Positions 1-7,693 of a stretch of DNA of 64,000 nucleotides are shown here, in pieces. Positions within the stretch are counted from its first letter, which is position 1. Each line of letters starts with the position of its first letter. The DNA lies in assembly GCA_016124385.1 (NCBI GenBank), contig WGNU01000002.1:23083-87082 (forward strand). Reading direction: 5' to 3'. The notes beneath the pieces were generated by a model. It worked only from the letters and a program-made list of their open reading frames with translations. It did no database searches and was not told the origin of the DNA. Origin of the DNA: Alphaproteobacteria bacterium (GTDB taxonomy: Bacteria; Pseudomonadota; Alphaproteobacteria; Micropepsales; Micropepsaceae). The position numbers were made by a program, and so were the translations under genes.

Positions 1-354
1 GCAGCCGGCCTCCAGATCGGGGATCAGGACCGTCTTGTCGGGTGAGAGAATTTTTGACGTCTCGGCCATAAAATGGACACCGGCCTGGACGATGACGGCG
101 GCGTCTGTCTTGGCCGCCTCGCGCGCCAGTTGAAGGGAATCGCCCACGAAATCCGCCACGCAGTGGAAGATTTCCGGCGTCATGTAATTGTGGGCCAGGA
201 TGACCGCGTTCTTCTCGCGCTTGAGTTGGTTGATCGCATGGACGTATGGCGCGTGAACGGGCCACTCGATCGCGGGGATGATCGCCTTGACCTTCTCATA
301 GGCCGGCGCCGTGGCCGCCGCGATGGCGGGCGTATAGGGCATGTCACGTTCCAT
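1..354 (-). CDS. nadA: Quinolinate synthase NadA, N-terminal part (runs off window)
   Basis: Quinolinate synthase condenses iminoaspartate with dihydroxyacetone phosphate to quinolinate, the first committed pyridine-ring step of de novo NAD synthesis; it is a cytoplasmic [4Fe-4S] enzyme. The 118 visible codons show the family N-terminus, with the stretch [15 protein letters not shown] near residues 48-62, then [10 protein letters not shown] and [19 protein letters not shown], all hallmark NadA segments. The cluster cysteines further along lie outside the window. The start ATG at 354 is followed by MERDMPYTP. Two near-identical inverted repeats lie upstream (366-384 and 429-447), suggesting NAD-responsive repression by the nadQ product encoded about 1.1 kb away. 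Identification is firm; the 3' end is missing only because the window starts inside the gene. Confidence 0.93.
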   Translation of the reverse strand, partial: MERDMPYTPAIAAATAPAYEKVKAIIPAIEWPVHAPYVHAINQLKREKNAVILAHNYMTPEIFHCVADFVGDSLQLAREAAKTDAAVIVQAGVHFMAETSKILSPDKTVLIPDLEAGC

Positions 355-365
355 GAGCGCCTCCT

Positions 366-384
366 TATGCTCGTCTTGAGTATA
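366..384. promoter_or_regulatory. Candidate NadQ operator 1 upstream of nadA
   Basis: An inverted repeat TATGCTC-N5-GAGTATA lies 12 bases upstream of the nadA start. It has the size and symmetry of a dimeric repressor site. A second copy of the same pattern occurs 63 bases further upstream, which argues against chance. Assignment to NadQ is inferred from the nearby nadQ gene. Confidence 0.6.
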
Positions 385-428
385 AATTGGAGGTTCTTTG
401 GCGCCCGTCAAGGCCTGCCCACCAAATT

Positions 429-447
429 TATACCCGTCGTGAGCATA
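429..447. promoter_or_regulatory. Candidate NadQ operator 2 upstream of nadA
   Basis: The repeat TATACCC-N5-GAGCATA matches operator 1 in half-site sequence and in the 5-base spacer. Centre-to-centre distance to operator 1 is 63 bases, about six helical turns, so two bound dimers would face the same side of the DNA. The sites lie between nadA and the divergent gene at 548, so either could be controlled. Confidence 0.55.
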
Positions 448-547
448 ATCCGCGCCCAAGACCTGTCAACAGGACCGTTAAACAATTGTTAACCCTGTGT
501 GCGCGATTCGGTTCCCCGAGCCCGGCCGCCCATGCGTTGGAGGCGGC

Positions 548-1528
548 ATGACGCGTCTCGTGCGCCGTCTGGGTGGGTTCGGGATCCTTTTCTGCGTGCT
601 GCTGCTGGCGGTGGCCGGGGTGATCGTGGTCGCGGCAATGACCGGCCGCGCGTTCGGCTTCCTCCAGTTCCTCGCCACGTTCGCAGGCCAGGCGACCGCG
701 CTCGCCGCGATCATCACCGTCACGATGATCTTTGTACGGAAGGCCCGGATCGCGATCGCGGGCGTCTGCATCACGCTGATCGGTGTTGCGACCGTCGCGC
801 CGATCGCGCGCGTTCAGCCCTGCGCGGCGGGCCAGCCGGACCTGCGCGTCATGTTCTTCAATGTGTGGCGCAAGAACGCCGATATCGAGGACTCGATGCG
901 CTATGTCCGCGAGAGCGGCGCAGACATCGTCGGGCTGGTCGAGCTGCGGCCGGAGATGATGGCGGCGGTCGAGAGCCTGCGGGACATCTATCCCTATATG
1001 ACCACCTGCGAGCGATGGGGGCTTTGCCTGCCTGTCGTGCTCTCGCGCTATCCGCTTGAGGACCTGAGCCTTGATGACTCGCGGGACAATTTCTGGGGCT
1101 CGCTCCGGCTCGTCAATGTGCCTGCGCTCAATCTCACCTTCGCGACCGTCCACCTCATGCGGCCCTGGCCGTTCCGCAATCCCTGGGCGCAATACAAGCA
1201 CGCCAATTGGCTGATCGAGCGCCTGGGCGCGATCGAGGGGCCAACCGTCGTCGTCGGCGACTTCAACGCGGTCACCTGGAGCCGGACGATCCGGCACATC
1301 AGCAATACGCTCGATCTTACGGCGCTGACGAGCGCGGGAACGTGGCCGGTCTGGCTTCCCGCCTCGCTCCGCCTGCCGATCGATCAGGGGCTCGTCAGCT
1401 CAGGCATCGCGTGCGCGGCGAAGACGACGCTGGGCGGGCCGGGCTCCGATCACGCCGCGATCGCGATCGATCTTGGCCTCACGCCCCGCGTTACGACGGC
1501 GCGCGGCGACGACGCGCCGGCACCTTGA
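548..1528 (+). CDS. Endonuclease/exonuclease/phosphatase (EEP) family membrane protein
   Basis: The protein (326 aa) starts with three hydrophobic segments (about residues 8-30, 38-60 and 65-85) followed by an EEP-fold domain that probably faces the periplasm. Fold motifs are visible: RVMFFNVW at the domain start, GLVELRPE carrying the metal-binding Glu, VVVGDFNA, and GSDHAAI with the catalytic Asp-His near the C-terminus. The family includes nucleases and phosphodiesterases, so the substrate cannot be named. The ATG at 548 is preceded by GGAGG; an upstream in-frame start at 497 has no comparable ribosome site. It is divergent from nadA and shares the intergenic region with the two inverted repeats. 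Confidence 0.8.
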   Translation: MTRLVRRLGGFGILFCVLLLAVAGVIVVAAMTGRAFGFLQFLATFAGQATALAAIITVTMIFVRKARIAIAGVCITLIGVATVAPIARVQPCAAGQPDLRVMFFNVWRKNADIEDSMRYVRESGADIVGLVELRPEMMAAVESLRDIYPYMTTCERWGLCLPVVLSRYPLEDLSLDDSRDNFWGSLRLVNVPALNLTFATVHLMRPWPFRNPWAQYKHANWLIERLGAIEGPTVVVGDFNAVTWSRTIRHISNTLDLTALTSAGTWPVWLPASLRLPIDQGLVSSGIACAAKTTLGGPGSDHAAIAIDLGLTPRVTTARGDDAPAP

Positions 1529-2546
1529 CGCCTGGCGCGGGGCGCTCGCGCAGCACTTCGCGGCGAAAGCGGAATTGCTCGGCCGGGCGGCCCTTGCCGG
1601 CGGAAACCTGGCGGCCGGTTCCCTCGACCAGCCCTTGCGCCTCCACCAGGCGGCGGAAATTCTGCTTGTGAAGGCGGATGCCCGAGATGCCCTCGACGGT
1701 GCGCTGCAGCTCCAGCAGCGTGAAGGTCGGCGGCATCAATTCGAAGATTACCGGGCGGTATTTCAGCTTGCCGCGCAGGCGCCCCATGGCGGTCGCGAGG
1801 ATCCGGCGGTGATCGAAAATCATGCCCTGGCCAAGGGGACTAAGCGGGCGCGTGAGGCCGCGCAGCGGGTGGCGGCCGTCGCGCTCGGCCTCCGAGACGA
1901 GGCACGCCTCGTAGAGCAGCTCGTAGCGCTCGAGGACTTTCTCCTCGTCCCAGGCCGTCCCGTCGAGGCCGAAGGTGAGGCGCACGCGATCGAGACGGCG
2001 CTCGCGCAGGCGGGCGTCACTCGCGAGTTCGGCGAAGGTGCGCAGGCGCGGCACGATGACATCGTCGATGATCGCGGGGCGCTCATCGCGCCAATCCTCC
2101 CAGGGAAAATACTGATACCAGCGGCGCCACGAGGTGCCGGGCATGGGTGCTGAACTTTCCAGCGCGCGGGTGAGGGCGAGATAGCCGACCGAGACGACGC
2201 GCGGGCCCTCGCCGGGGCGCACCTCGTGGCGGCCGCGATCACCGAATGTATAGAGCTGCTCGACATAGCCGAGGTCGAGCGCGGTCTGCTCGCCGACCCA
2301 GCCGCGCAGGCCGCTCTCGAGCGTTCGGTGGGTCAACGGCTCGAACGGGCCGAAGGGCAGGCCATCGCCCTCGGGCCGCGTGACCGGGCCGGTGCCGTGC
2401 GTCACGACCAGCACGTGCGGCTCTTCATCCCAAGCCGCAACGATCGCGGCGTTGAGGCCGATGACGACGGCATTGCCGACATCGGCGCCGGACTCGGGAC
2501 CGAAGGAGGTAGCCGTCATCGCGGCAGGGGGGCGCGCGATCGCCAT
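1491..2546 (-). CDS. nadQ: NadQ-type Nudix-related transcriptional regulator of NAD synthesis
   Basis: This 351-aa protein joins a Nudix-like N-terminal domain (about residues 20-200) to a C-terminal winged-helix region (about 230-340: FELMPPTFTLLELQRTVEGI followed by HKQNFRRLVE). That architecture is the COG4111 / NrtR-like class described as NAD regulators in Alphaproteobacteria. The Nudix-box region (ESGLRGWVGEQTAL) lacks the REx2EExG core, as expected for a ligand sensor rather than an active hydrolase. The C-terminal 30 residues are very basic. It lies close to nadA, whose leader carries paired inverted repeats. It follows the phosphatase gene by 7 bases, so both are probably cotranscribed. 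The exact start (2546 or ATG at 2522) is uncertain. Confidence 0.8.
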   Translation of the reverse strand: MAIARPPAAMTATSFGPESGADVGNAVVIGLNAAIVAAWDEEPHVLVVTHGTGPVTRPEGDGLPFGPFEPLTHRTLESGLRGWVGEQTALDLGYVEQLYTFGDRGRHEVRPGEGPRVVSVGYLALTRALESSAPMPGTSWRRWYQYFPWEDWRDERPAIIDDVIVPRLRTFAELASDARLRERRLDRVRLTFGLDGTAWDEEKVLERYELLYEACLVSEAERDGRHPLRGLTRPLSPLGQGMIFDHRRILATAMGRLRGKLKYRPVIFELMPPTFTLLELQRTVEGISGIRLHKQNFRRLVEAQGLVEGTGRQVSAGKGRPAEQFRFRREVLRERPAPGVKVPARRRRAPS

Positions 2547-2553
2547 CGCCGCC

Positions 2554-3084
2554 CTAGTCTTGCAGCGCGTCGGCGCGCACGGGAATGCCGAAGACCTCGC
2601 CCTCGAAGACGATCTCGGCGGGGCCGAGCGCCTCCACCGCGCGGATCATCCGGCCTTTGCGGCCGAGCAGCTTGTCGGCGTGGGCGACGATCAGCTTGTT
2701 GGGCTGGGCGTGCGGGGCGCGCAGGCGCAGGGCTCGCGCCAGCGCCAATTCGCGTCCTGGATCGTTGAACATGCACAGCGCCGCGAACGCCGTCGCCGTC
2801 GAGCGCGAGACGCCCGCCCAGCAATGGACAAGCATGGGCGCGGATTGGTCCCAGGTCTCGATGAAGGCGAGGATGTTGGCGACATGGTTCTCTTCGGGCG
2901 CCGTCGCGTCGTGGCGCACATAGGCGATGTCGTGCACGCCCAGCCGCAAATGGCGGTCGGGCAGGATGCCCTCGGGCGTGGGCACTGGGGTCTGGGGATC
3001 GAGCAAGGTGATGAGGTGGGACGGGCGGACCAACTCGACCGCCCGGGGCACCTGGCTCAGGGGACTGACGAAAATCTGAGGCAT
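2554..3084 (-). CDS. Predicted protein tyrosine phosphatase (DSP-like)
   Basis: The 176-aa protein contains VHCWAGVSRSTATAF near residues 86-100, matching the HCxxGxxRS catalytic P-loop of cysteine-based phosphatases. HDIAYVRHDATAPEEN upstream may supply the general acid Asp. It belongs to a short bacterial family seen mainly in Alphaproteobacteria (COG5350-like); the physiological substrate is unknown. The stop lies 7 bases before the nadQ start, suggesting a two-gene operon. There is no signal peptide, so it should be cytoplasmic. Confidence 0.85.
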   Translation of the reverse strand: MPQIFVSPLSQVPRAVELVRPSHLITLLDPQTPVPTPEGILPDRHLRLGVHDIAYVRHDATAPEENHVANILAFIETWDQSAPMLVHCWAGVSRSTATAFAALCMFNDPGRELALARALRLRAPHAQPNKLIVAHADKLLGRKGRMIRAVEALGPAEIVFEGEVFGIPVRADALQD

Positions 3085-3123
3085 TTGAGAACTATACCCC
3101 GAAATTGTGGCGCCAAGGGGACA

Positions 3124-3708
3124 TCAACTCGTCAATTCGCGAAAACGCTTGAGAAACGCACGCTGCGCGTCGGGCGGGGCTAATGGACGCAGGCGCAAAT
3201 GGGGGCTGACCTTAGGGGCGCCGAAGAATTTTCGTGCCTCCGTGTCCTCAAAGCCCGCCAGCTGCACCGCCTCGGCATAGGCGACCGCCTGATCGGCCCG
3301 TTTCGTGAGGGCGGTGAGGGCCGCCGGTATCTCTGCCGGCAGGCCGAAGCGCAGATGGATCGCCGCCATCAGCCGCCGCTCGAAGGCCTTGTAGTCGATG
3401 CCGACCGCCGCCTTGAAGGGGCTGATGAGATCGCCGATCACGTATTCGGCGGCGTCGTGGAGGAGGGCGGCCAAGCGCCAGTCGCGCGCGATGCGCGGGC
3501 GCAGTTCCCCCGCCACGCGCTCGACCAGCAGCGAGTGCTGCGCGACCGAGAAGGCGTGCGCGCCCTTCGTCTGGCCGTTCCAGCGCGCGACCCGCGCGAG
3601 GCCGTGCGCGATGTCCTCGATTTCGATGTCGAAGGGGGAGGGATCGAGGAGATCGAGCCTGCGGCCACTCAACATGCGCTGCCAGGCGCGGGGAGGGGGG
3701 CTAGCCAT
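3124..3708 (-). CDS. HD-domain metal-dependent phosphohydrolase
   Basis: The protein has 194 aa from the ATG at 3708. It shows an HD-superfamily pattern: HAFSVAQHSLLVE (first His), LAALLHDAAEYVIGDLISP (HD doublet, about residues 85-103) and a late Asp in LTKRADQAVAYAEA. The arrangement resembles YfbR-like nucleotidases and related HD hydrolases, which remove phosphate from nucleotides, but the substrate is not certain. A longer open frame extends upstream antisense to the Lon-like gene; that extension has no coding character. The gene is divergent from the protease gene at 3793 across an 84-base gap. Confidence 0.8.
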   Translation of the reverse strand: MASPPPRAWQRMLSGRRLDLLDPSPFDIEIEDIAHGLARVARWNGQTKGAHAFSVAQHSLLVERVAGELRPRIARDWRLAALLHDAAEYVIGDLISPFKAAVGIDYKAFERRLMAAIHLRFGLPAEIPAALTALTKRADQAVAYAEAVQLAGFEDTEARKFFGAPKVSPHLRLRPLAPPDAQRAFLKRFRELTS

Positions 3709-3792
3709 GGCGCGCTCAATTTGTGAAGGCTCGGGTGAGAACAACAACACGTCCCGCGCCGCACAGGTTGCGGGGACGAAGGGAGATGCGCG

Positions 3793-6249
3793 ATGAGCGC
3801 TACGCGCCGCACCGCCAAAAAGCAACCACGCCGCGCCGCGCCCGCGCCGGGCGGCGTCCGCGCGCTTGAGGTCGAGGCGCTCGCGTGGCGATGCGATCCC
3901 GCGCTCGTGGGCTGCACAAATTCGAGCGAGCTGCCGGAGGTCGAGGCGCCGGTCGGCCAGGAGCGCGCGCTCAACGCGGTCGCGTTCGCCGCCGACATCG
4001 CGCAAGGGGGCTTCAACGCTTTCGTGATGGGGCCGGCGGGAAGCGGCAAGCACACGGCTGTTCGCGCGCTCCTGGAAGACCGCGCCGCGCGGCGCCCGGC
4101 GCCGTGCGACTGGGCCTATGTCTATAATTTCGCCGATCCGCTCCGCCCGCGCGTCCTCCATCTCGATTCGGGAACGGGCCTGCGCCTGCGCGACGGGATG
4201 CGCCAGCTCATCGATGATCTGAAGACCTCGCTGCCTGCGATCTTCGAGAGCGATGAATACCGCCAGCGCCGCCAGACGCTCGAGCAGACCTTCGTCGCCG
4301 AGCAGGAAGCGGTGATCGAGGAATTGCGCAAGGCGGCCGCCGAGCGCGGGCTCGCGCTCGTCAACACGCAGAACGGGCCGACCTTCGCCGCCGTCAAAGA
4401 CAACGCGATCGTCACGCCCGAAGCCTTTAACGCACTGCCCGAGGAGGAACGCGCGGCGATCATCAAGGCGATCGAGGAGATGCAGGCCCGACTCGGCGAG
4501 CACATGTTCCGCCTGCCGCGCGCGCAGCGCCGGCGGCGCGACGCGATCCGCGCGCTCAACCAGGACGTCGCGGCCGTTGCGGTGCGGGGCGTCATCGATG
4601 ATCTCACGGAGGTCTTCGCCGCCCATACCGACGCGAACGAGTTCCTGTCCCAGGTCGAGAAGGATCTCGTCGAGAACGTCCATTTCTTCCTGCCGAGCGG
4701 CGAGGAGGAGGAGGGCGCCGCCACGGCCGCCGCGCGCATCGGGCCGCTTCGGCGCTACGAGGTGAACGTGATCGTCACGAACGATCCCGCCAAGGGTGCG
4801 CCGCTGATCGAGGAGGTGCATCCCACGCTCAGCAATCTCGTCGGGCGGATCGAGCACGTGGCGCAGATGGGCGCGCTCGTCAGCGATTTCACGCTGATCC
4901 GCGCGGGCGCGCTCCACCGCGCCAATGGCGGCATCTTGATGATCGACGCGCGGCGCGTGCTGAGCCAACCCTTCGCGTGGGAAGCGCTCAAGCGCGCGCT
5001 CCGGGCGGGCGAGATCCGGATCGATCACCCCGCCGACGGCGCGATGATGATCTCGACCGTCACGCTTTCGCCCGACCCGATCCCGCTCGACGTGAAGATC
5101 ATCCTGTTCGGTGAGCGCGAGATTTTCTTGCTGCTCGCGCAGGCCGATCCCGATTTCGCCGATCACTTCAAGGTGCAGGCCGATTTCAGCGAGACGGTGG
5201 CCCGCGACGAGGCGGCCGTGCGCGCGCTCGCGGCCCAGATCGCGACGATCGCAAGGCGCTCCAAAACCCGTTCGCTCGATGCGCCCGCGCTCGCGCGGCT
5301 CATCGAGCACGCGGCGCGGCTGTCAGGCGAGGGTGACCGGCTGCTCGTGATGGTGACGCCCCTCGCCGACCTCGTGCGCGAGGCCGATCATCTGGCCGCC
5401 AACGCGGGCGCCGCGATGGTGGCGGCCGAACACGTCACCGCCGCGATCGAGCAGCAGATCCACCGCGCCAATCGCGTGCGCGAGCGCCAGCAGGAGGCGA
5501 TCCTGGAGGAAAAATTCCTGATCGCGACGCAGGGCGAGGCGATCGGCCAGATCAACGGGCTCTCGGTGACAGGGTTCGGCGGCATCAGCTTCGGCCGGCC
5601 GACGCGGATCACGGCGAGCGTCGGACCGGGCGCAGGCGAGGTCGTCGACATCGAACGCGAGGTGGCGCTCGGCGGGCCGATCCATTCGAAGGGCATGCTG
5701 ATCCTGCAGGGCTATCTGCGCGCGCGTTTTGCGACCACGCGGCCGCTTTCGCTGCGCGCGAGCCTCGTCTTCGAGCAGAGCTATGGCGGCGTCGACGGCG
5801 ACAGCGCGAGCGCGGCGGAGTTGCTGACGCTCCTTTCCGCGATCGCGGAGGTGCCGCTTCGCCAAGACCTCGCAATCACCGGCTCGGTCAACCAGCACGG
5901 CGCGATCCAGGTGATCGGCGGGGCGAACGAGAAAATCGAGGGCTTCTTCGACATCTGCGCCAAGCGCGGGCTGACCGGGCGGCAGGGCGTCGCGATCCCC
6001 ATCGGCAATGTCAGCTCGCTGATGCTGCGGGCGGACGTGATCGAGGCGGCGCGGCGGCGCCAGTTCCACATCTATCCGCTCTCGACGATCGATGAGGCGA
6101 TCCGCCTCTTCACGGGCCTGCTGGCGGGCACGACCCGGACGGCCGCCTTCGCGCGCGGCAGTTTCAGCGAGAAGGTCGCCAAGCGGCTCGATTCCTTCTG
6201 GAAGCTGCGCATGGCGGCAAACGGGCCGCGGCGACGCCGCAAGGGTTGA
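3793..6249 (+). CDS. Lon-like ATP-dependent protease (AAA + S16)
   Basis: This 818-aa protein is an AAA+ protease of the Lon-related (COG1067) type, without the classical Lon N-terminal substrate domain. The Walker A motif GPAGSGKHT is near residue 80. A Walker B-like GGILMIDARR is near 380. The C-terminal S16 domain carries the Ser-Lys dyad: Ser671 in GDSASAAEL and Lys714 in GANEKIEGFF, 43 residues apart as in Lon. A charged helical insertion around residues 150-300 is typical of this subfamily. It should degrade damaged or regulatory proteins in the cytoplasm. The ATG at 3793 follows GGGAGATGCGCG, a good ribosome site. A universal stress protein gene follows 63 bases downstream. Confidence 0.92.
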   Translation: MSATRRTAKKQPRRAAPAPGGVRALEVEALAWRCDPALVGCTNSSELPEVEAPVGQERALNAVAFAADIAQGGFNAFVMGPAGSGKHTAVRALLEDRAARRPAPCDWAYVYNFADPLRPRVLHLDSGTGLRLRDGMRQLIDDLKTSLPAIFESDEYRQRRQTLEQTFVAEQEAVIEELRKAAAERGLALVNTQNGPTFAAVKDNAIVTPEAFNALPEEERAAIIKAIEEMQARLGEHMFRLPRAQRRRRDAIRALNQDVAAVAVRGVIDDLTEVFAAHTDANEFLSQVEKDLVENVHFFLPSGEEEEGAATAAARIGPLRRYEVNVIVTNDPAKGAPLIEEVHPTLSNLVGRIEHVAQMGALVSDFTLIRAGALHRANGGILMIDARRVLSQPFAWEALKRALRAGEIRIDHPADGAMMISTVTLSPDPIPLDVKIILFGEREIFLLLAQADPDFADHFKVQADFSETVARDEAAVRALAAQIATIARRSKTRSLDAPALARLIEHAARLSGEGDRLLVMVTPLADLVREADHLAANAGAAMVAAEHVTAAIEQQIHRANRVRERQQEAILEEKFLIATQGEAIGQINGLSVTGFGGISFGRPTRITASVGPGAGEVVDIEREVALGGPIHSKGMLILQGYLRARFATTRPLSLRASLVFEQSYGGVDGDSASAAELLTLLSAIAEVPLRQDLAITGSVNQHGAIQVIGGANEKIEGFFDICAKRGLTGRQGVAIPIGNVSSLMLRADVIEAARRRQFHIYPLSTIDEAIRLFTGLLAGTTRTAAFARGSFSEKVAKRLDSFWKLRMAANGPRRRRKG

Positions 6250-6312
6250 CCTTGGTCAACGCGCGGTCCATCGATCACAGGTAAATTCCGCCGTCGTCAT
6301 TGGAGGTCGGCC

Positions 6313-7182
6313 ATGACTTATCGCAAGATTCTCGTCCCCCTCGTCGGTCGCCCGCGCGACGCGACGGCGCTTTCGGCGGCGTTCGATATCGCCAAGCGGT
6401 TCAACGCGCATGTCGCCGCGTTCGTCGTCATGCCGGACCCGGCCGAGGCGCTGCCCTTCATGGGCGAGGGCCTGTCGGGCGCGGTCGTCCAAGAGATCAT
6501 CGAGGCGTCCAAATCGGCGGGTCAGAAGACGATCGCCGCCGCCCAGGAAACGCTGAAGCAGATCGCGGGCAAGGCGGGCGTGCCGATCGTCGATCATCCA
6601 GGCGCGCGGGAAGTCGCAACGGCGGCGCTGCGCGTCACCACCGGCAATTTCGCGGACGCGGTGGAGGCGGAATCGCGCCTCAGCGATCTTTGCGTCTTCG
6701 GCGAGATGGCGTCGGGCGATGATTTCGCGCTCCGCGAGGCGCTCGAGACCGCGCTCGTGGAGAGCGGCCGGCCGGTGTTCGTGACCCCCAAAGGCGGGCT
6801 TCAGGCGTTCGGCGAGCGCGTCGCCATCGGCTATGACGGGGGCGCGGCGGCCGCGCACGCGGTCCACGCGGCGCTGCCGTTCCTCGCGCGCGCCAAGCAG
6901 ATCGACCTCTTCGTCATCTCGGGCAGCCAGAAGGCGCTGCGCAAGCTCGAACCCTTGCGCGACTATCTCAGCCTGCGGGGCCTCACCTCGACCGAACATG
7001 TCGTCGATCCGGCCGGCAAGGGCGTCGGCGCCGCGCTCCTCGAGGCGGCATCGCGCGCGAAAGCCGATCTCCTCGTCATCGGCGGCTACGGCCACAGCCG
7101 CCTGCAGGAATTTGTGCTGGGCGGCGTGACGCGGCACATTCTCGCCGAGGCCGCGCCGATGCCCGTCGTCATGGCGCATTAG
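6313..7182 (+). CDS. Universal stress protein, tandem UspA domains
   Basis: The protein (289 aa) has two UspA-like halves. The first begins YRKILVPLVGRPRD. The second begins RVAIGYDGGAAAAHAVHAAL near residue 160 and ends DLLVIGGYGHSRLQEFVLGGVTRHIL, which contains the G2xG9G(S/T) nucleotide-binding signature of ATP-binding Usp proteins. The first half lacks an intact version of this motif. Usp proteins support survival under stress. A GGAGG ribosome site precedes the ATG. It follows the Lon-like protease on the same strand and may share its transcript. Confidence 0.92.
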   Translation: MTYRKILVPLVGRPRDATALSAAFDIAKRFNAHVAAFVVMPDPAEALPFMGEGLSGAVVQEIIEASKSAGQKTIAAAQETLKQIAGKAGVPIVDHPGAREVATAALRVTTGNFADAVEAESRLSDLCVFGEMASGDDFALREALETALVESGRPVFVTPKGGLQAFGERVAIGYDGGAAAAHAVHAALPFLARAKQIDLFVISGSQKALRKLEPLRDYLSLRGLTSTEHVVDPAGKGVGAALLEAASRAKADLLVIGGYGHSRLQEFVLGGVTRHILAEAAPMPVVMAH

Positions 7183-7224
7183 CGGCCCCTCGGCACCCAC
7201 AAGAAATCTCGGTAAAGGATTCCC

Positions 7225-7590
7225 ATGACCCTCAAGCGCGTTCGCATGGAACTGGCCCGCAGTCCTGGCTTTCCCGACGGCTCGGCCCGCCACGGCTATG
7301 AATTCGTCGCGCCGATCAACGAGGACGGCCAACTCGACGCCAGCGCGTGGCGCGAGAACCGCAAGGCCTGCACGGTGCGCCGCTTCTGGGCGGACGAGCC
7401 GCAGGAGGAGGGCCTGCTGCGCCACTCCAAGAAGCACTGGTATTTCGACTACGACGACGAGGAGGAGGCGGACGACGAGCCGCTCTTCAAGCTCGACCGG
7501 CATCAGATCGTCGAGGGCGAGTACCTGTCCGTCACGGAACCGGACGGCAAGCTCTACGCGTTCAAGATCAAGAGCGTGCAGCCGGTATAA
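7225..7590 (+). CDS. Conserved hypothetical protein, acidic centre
   Basis: I do not recognise a function for this 121-aa protein. It has no signal peptide or membrane segment. A dense acidic run lies around residues 72-86 (YFDYDDEEEADDEP), flanked by an aromatic- and basic-rich segment and ending in a beta-rich tail (HQIVEGEYLSVTEPDGKLYAF). An AAAGGA ribosome site precedes the ATG. Codon use matches neighbouring genes. It follows the universal stress protein gene by 42 bases and may be the last gene of that transcript, since a long palindrome lies just downstream. Confidence 0.75.
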   Translation: MTLKRVRMELARSPGFPDGSARHGYEFVAPINEDGQLDASAWRENRKACTVRRFWADEPQEEGLLRHSKKHWYFDYDDEEEADDEPLFKLDRHQIVEGEYLSVTEPDGKLYAFKIKSVQPV

Positions 7591-7598
7591 GTCTCGGT

Positions 7599-7682
7599 GT
7601 CATGCTCCGCGCAGGCGGAGCATCCACGACTGTGTCTCGGCGCCATCGAAGGCGTGGATGGTCCGCCTCCGCGGACCATGAC
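7599..7682. repeat. REP-like long imperfect palindrome (two nested hairpins)
   Basis: The segment reads GTCATG-TCCGC...GCGGA-CATCCACG, a 23-base spacer, then CGTGGATG-TCCGC...GCGGA-CATGAC. Each half forms its own hairpin (ATGCTCCGC/GCGGAGCAT and ATGGTCCGC/GCGGACCAT) and the halves are mirror copies of each other. This is the form of dispersed extragenic palindromes in alphaproteobacteria. It sits between two convergent genes and may also end transcription from both sides. Confidence 0.7.
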
Positions 7683-7693
7683 GCCAGGGATTT

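Noticed and set aside
73..492. Rightward open frame of 139 codons
   Set aside because: It is antisense to nadA, whose NadA motifs are unmistakable on the other strand.
3709..5310. Upstream extension of the HD-hydrolase frame (728 codons in all)
   Set aside because: It is antisense to the Lon-like gene and is Arg/Asp/Glu-rich shadow sequence; the HD domain itself starts at 3708.
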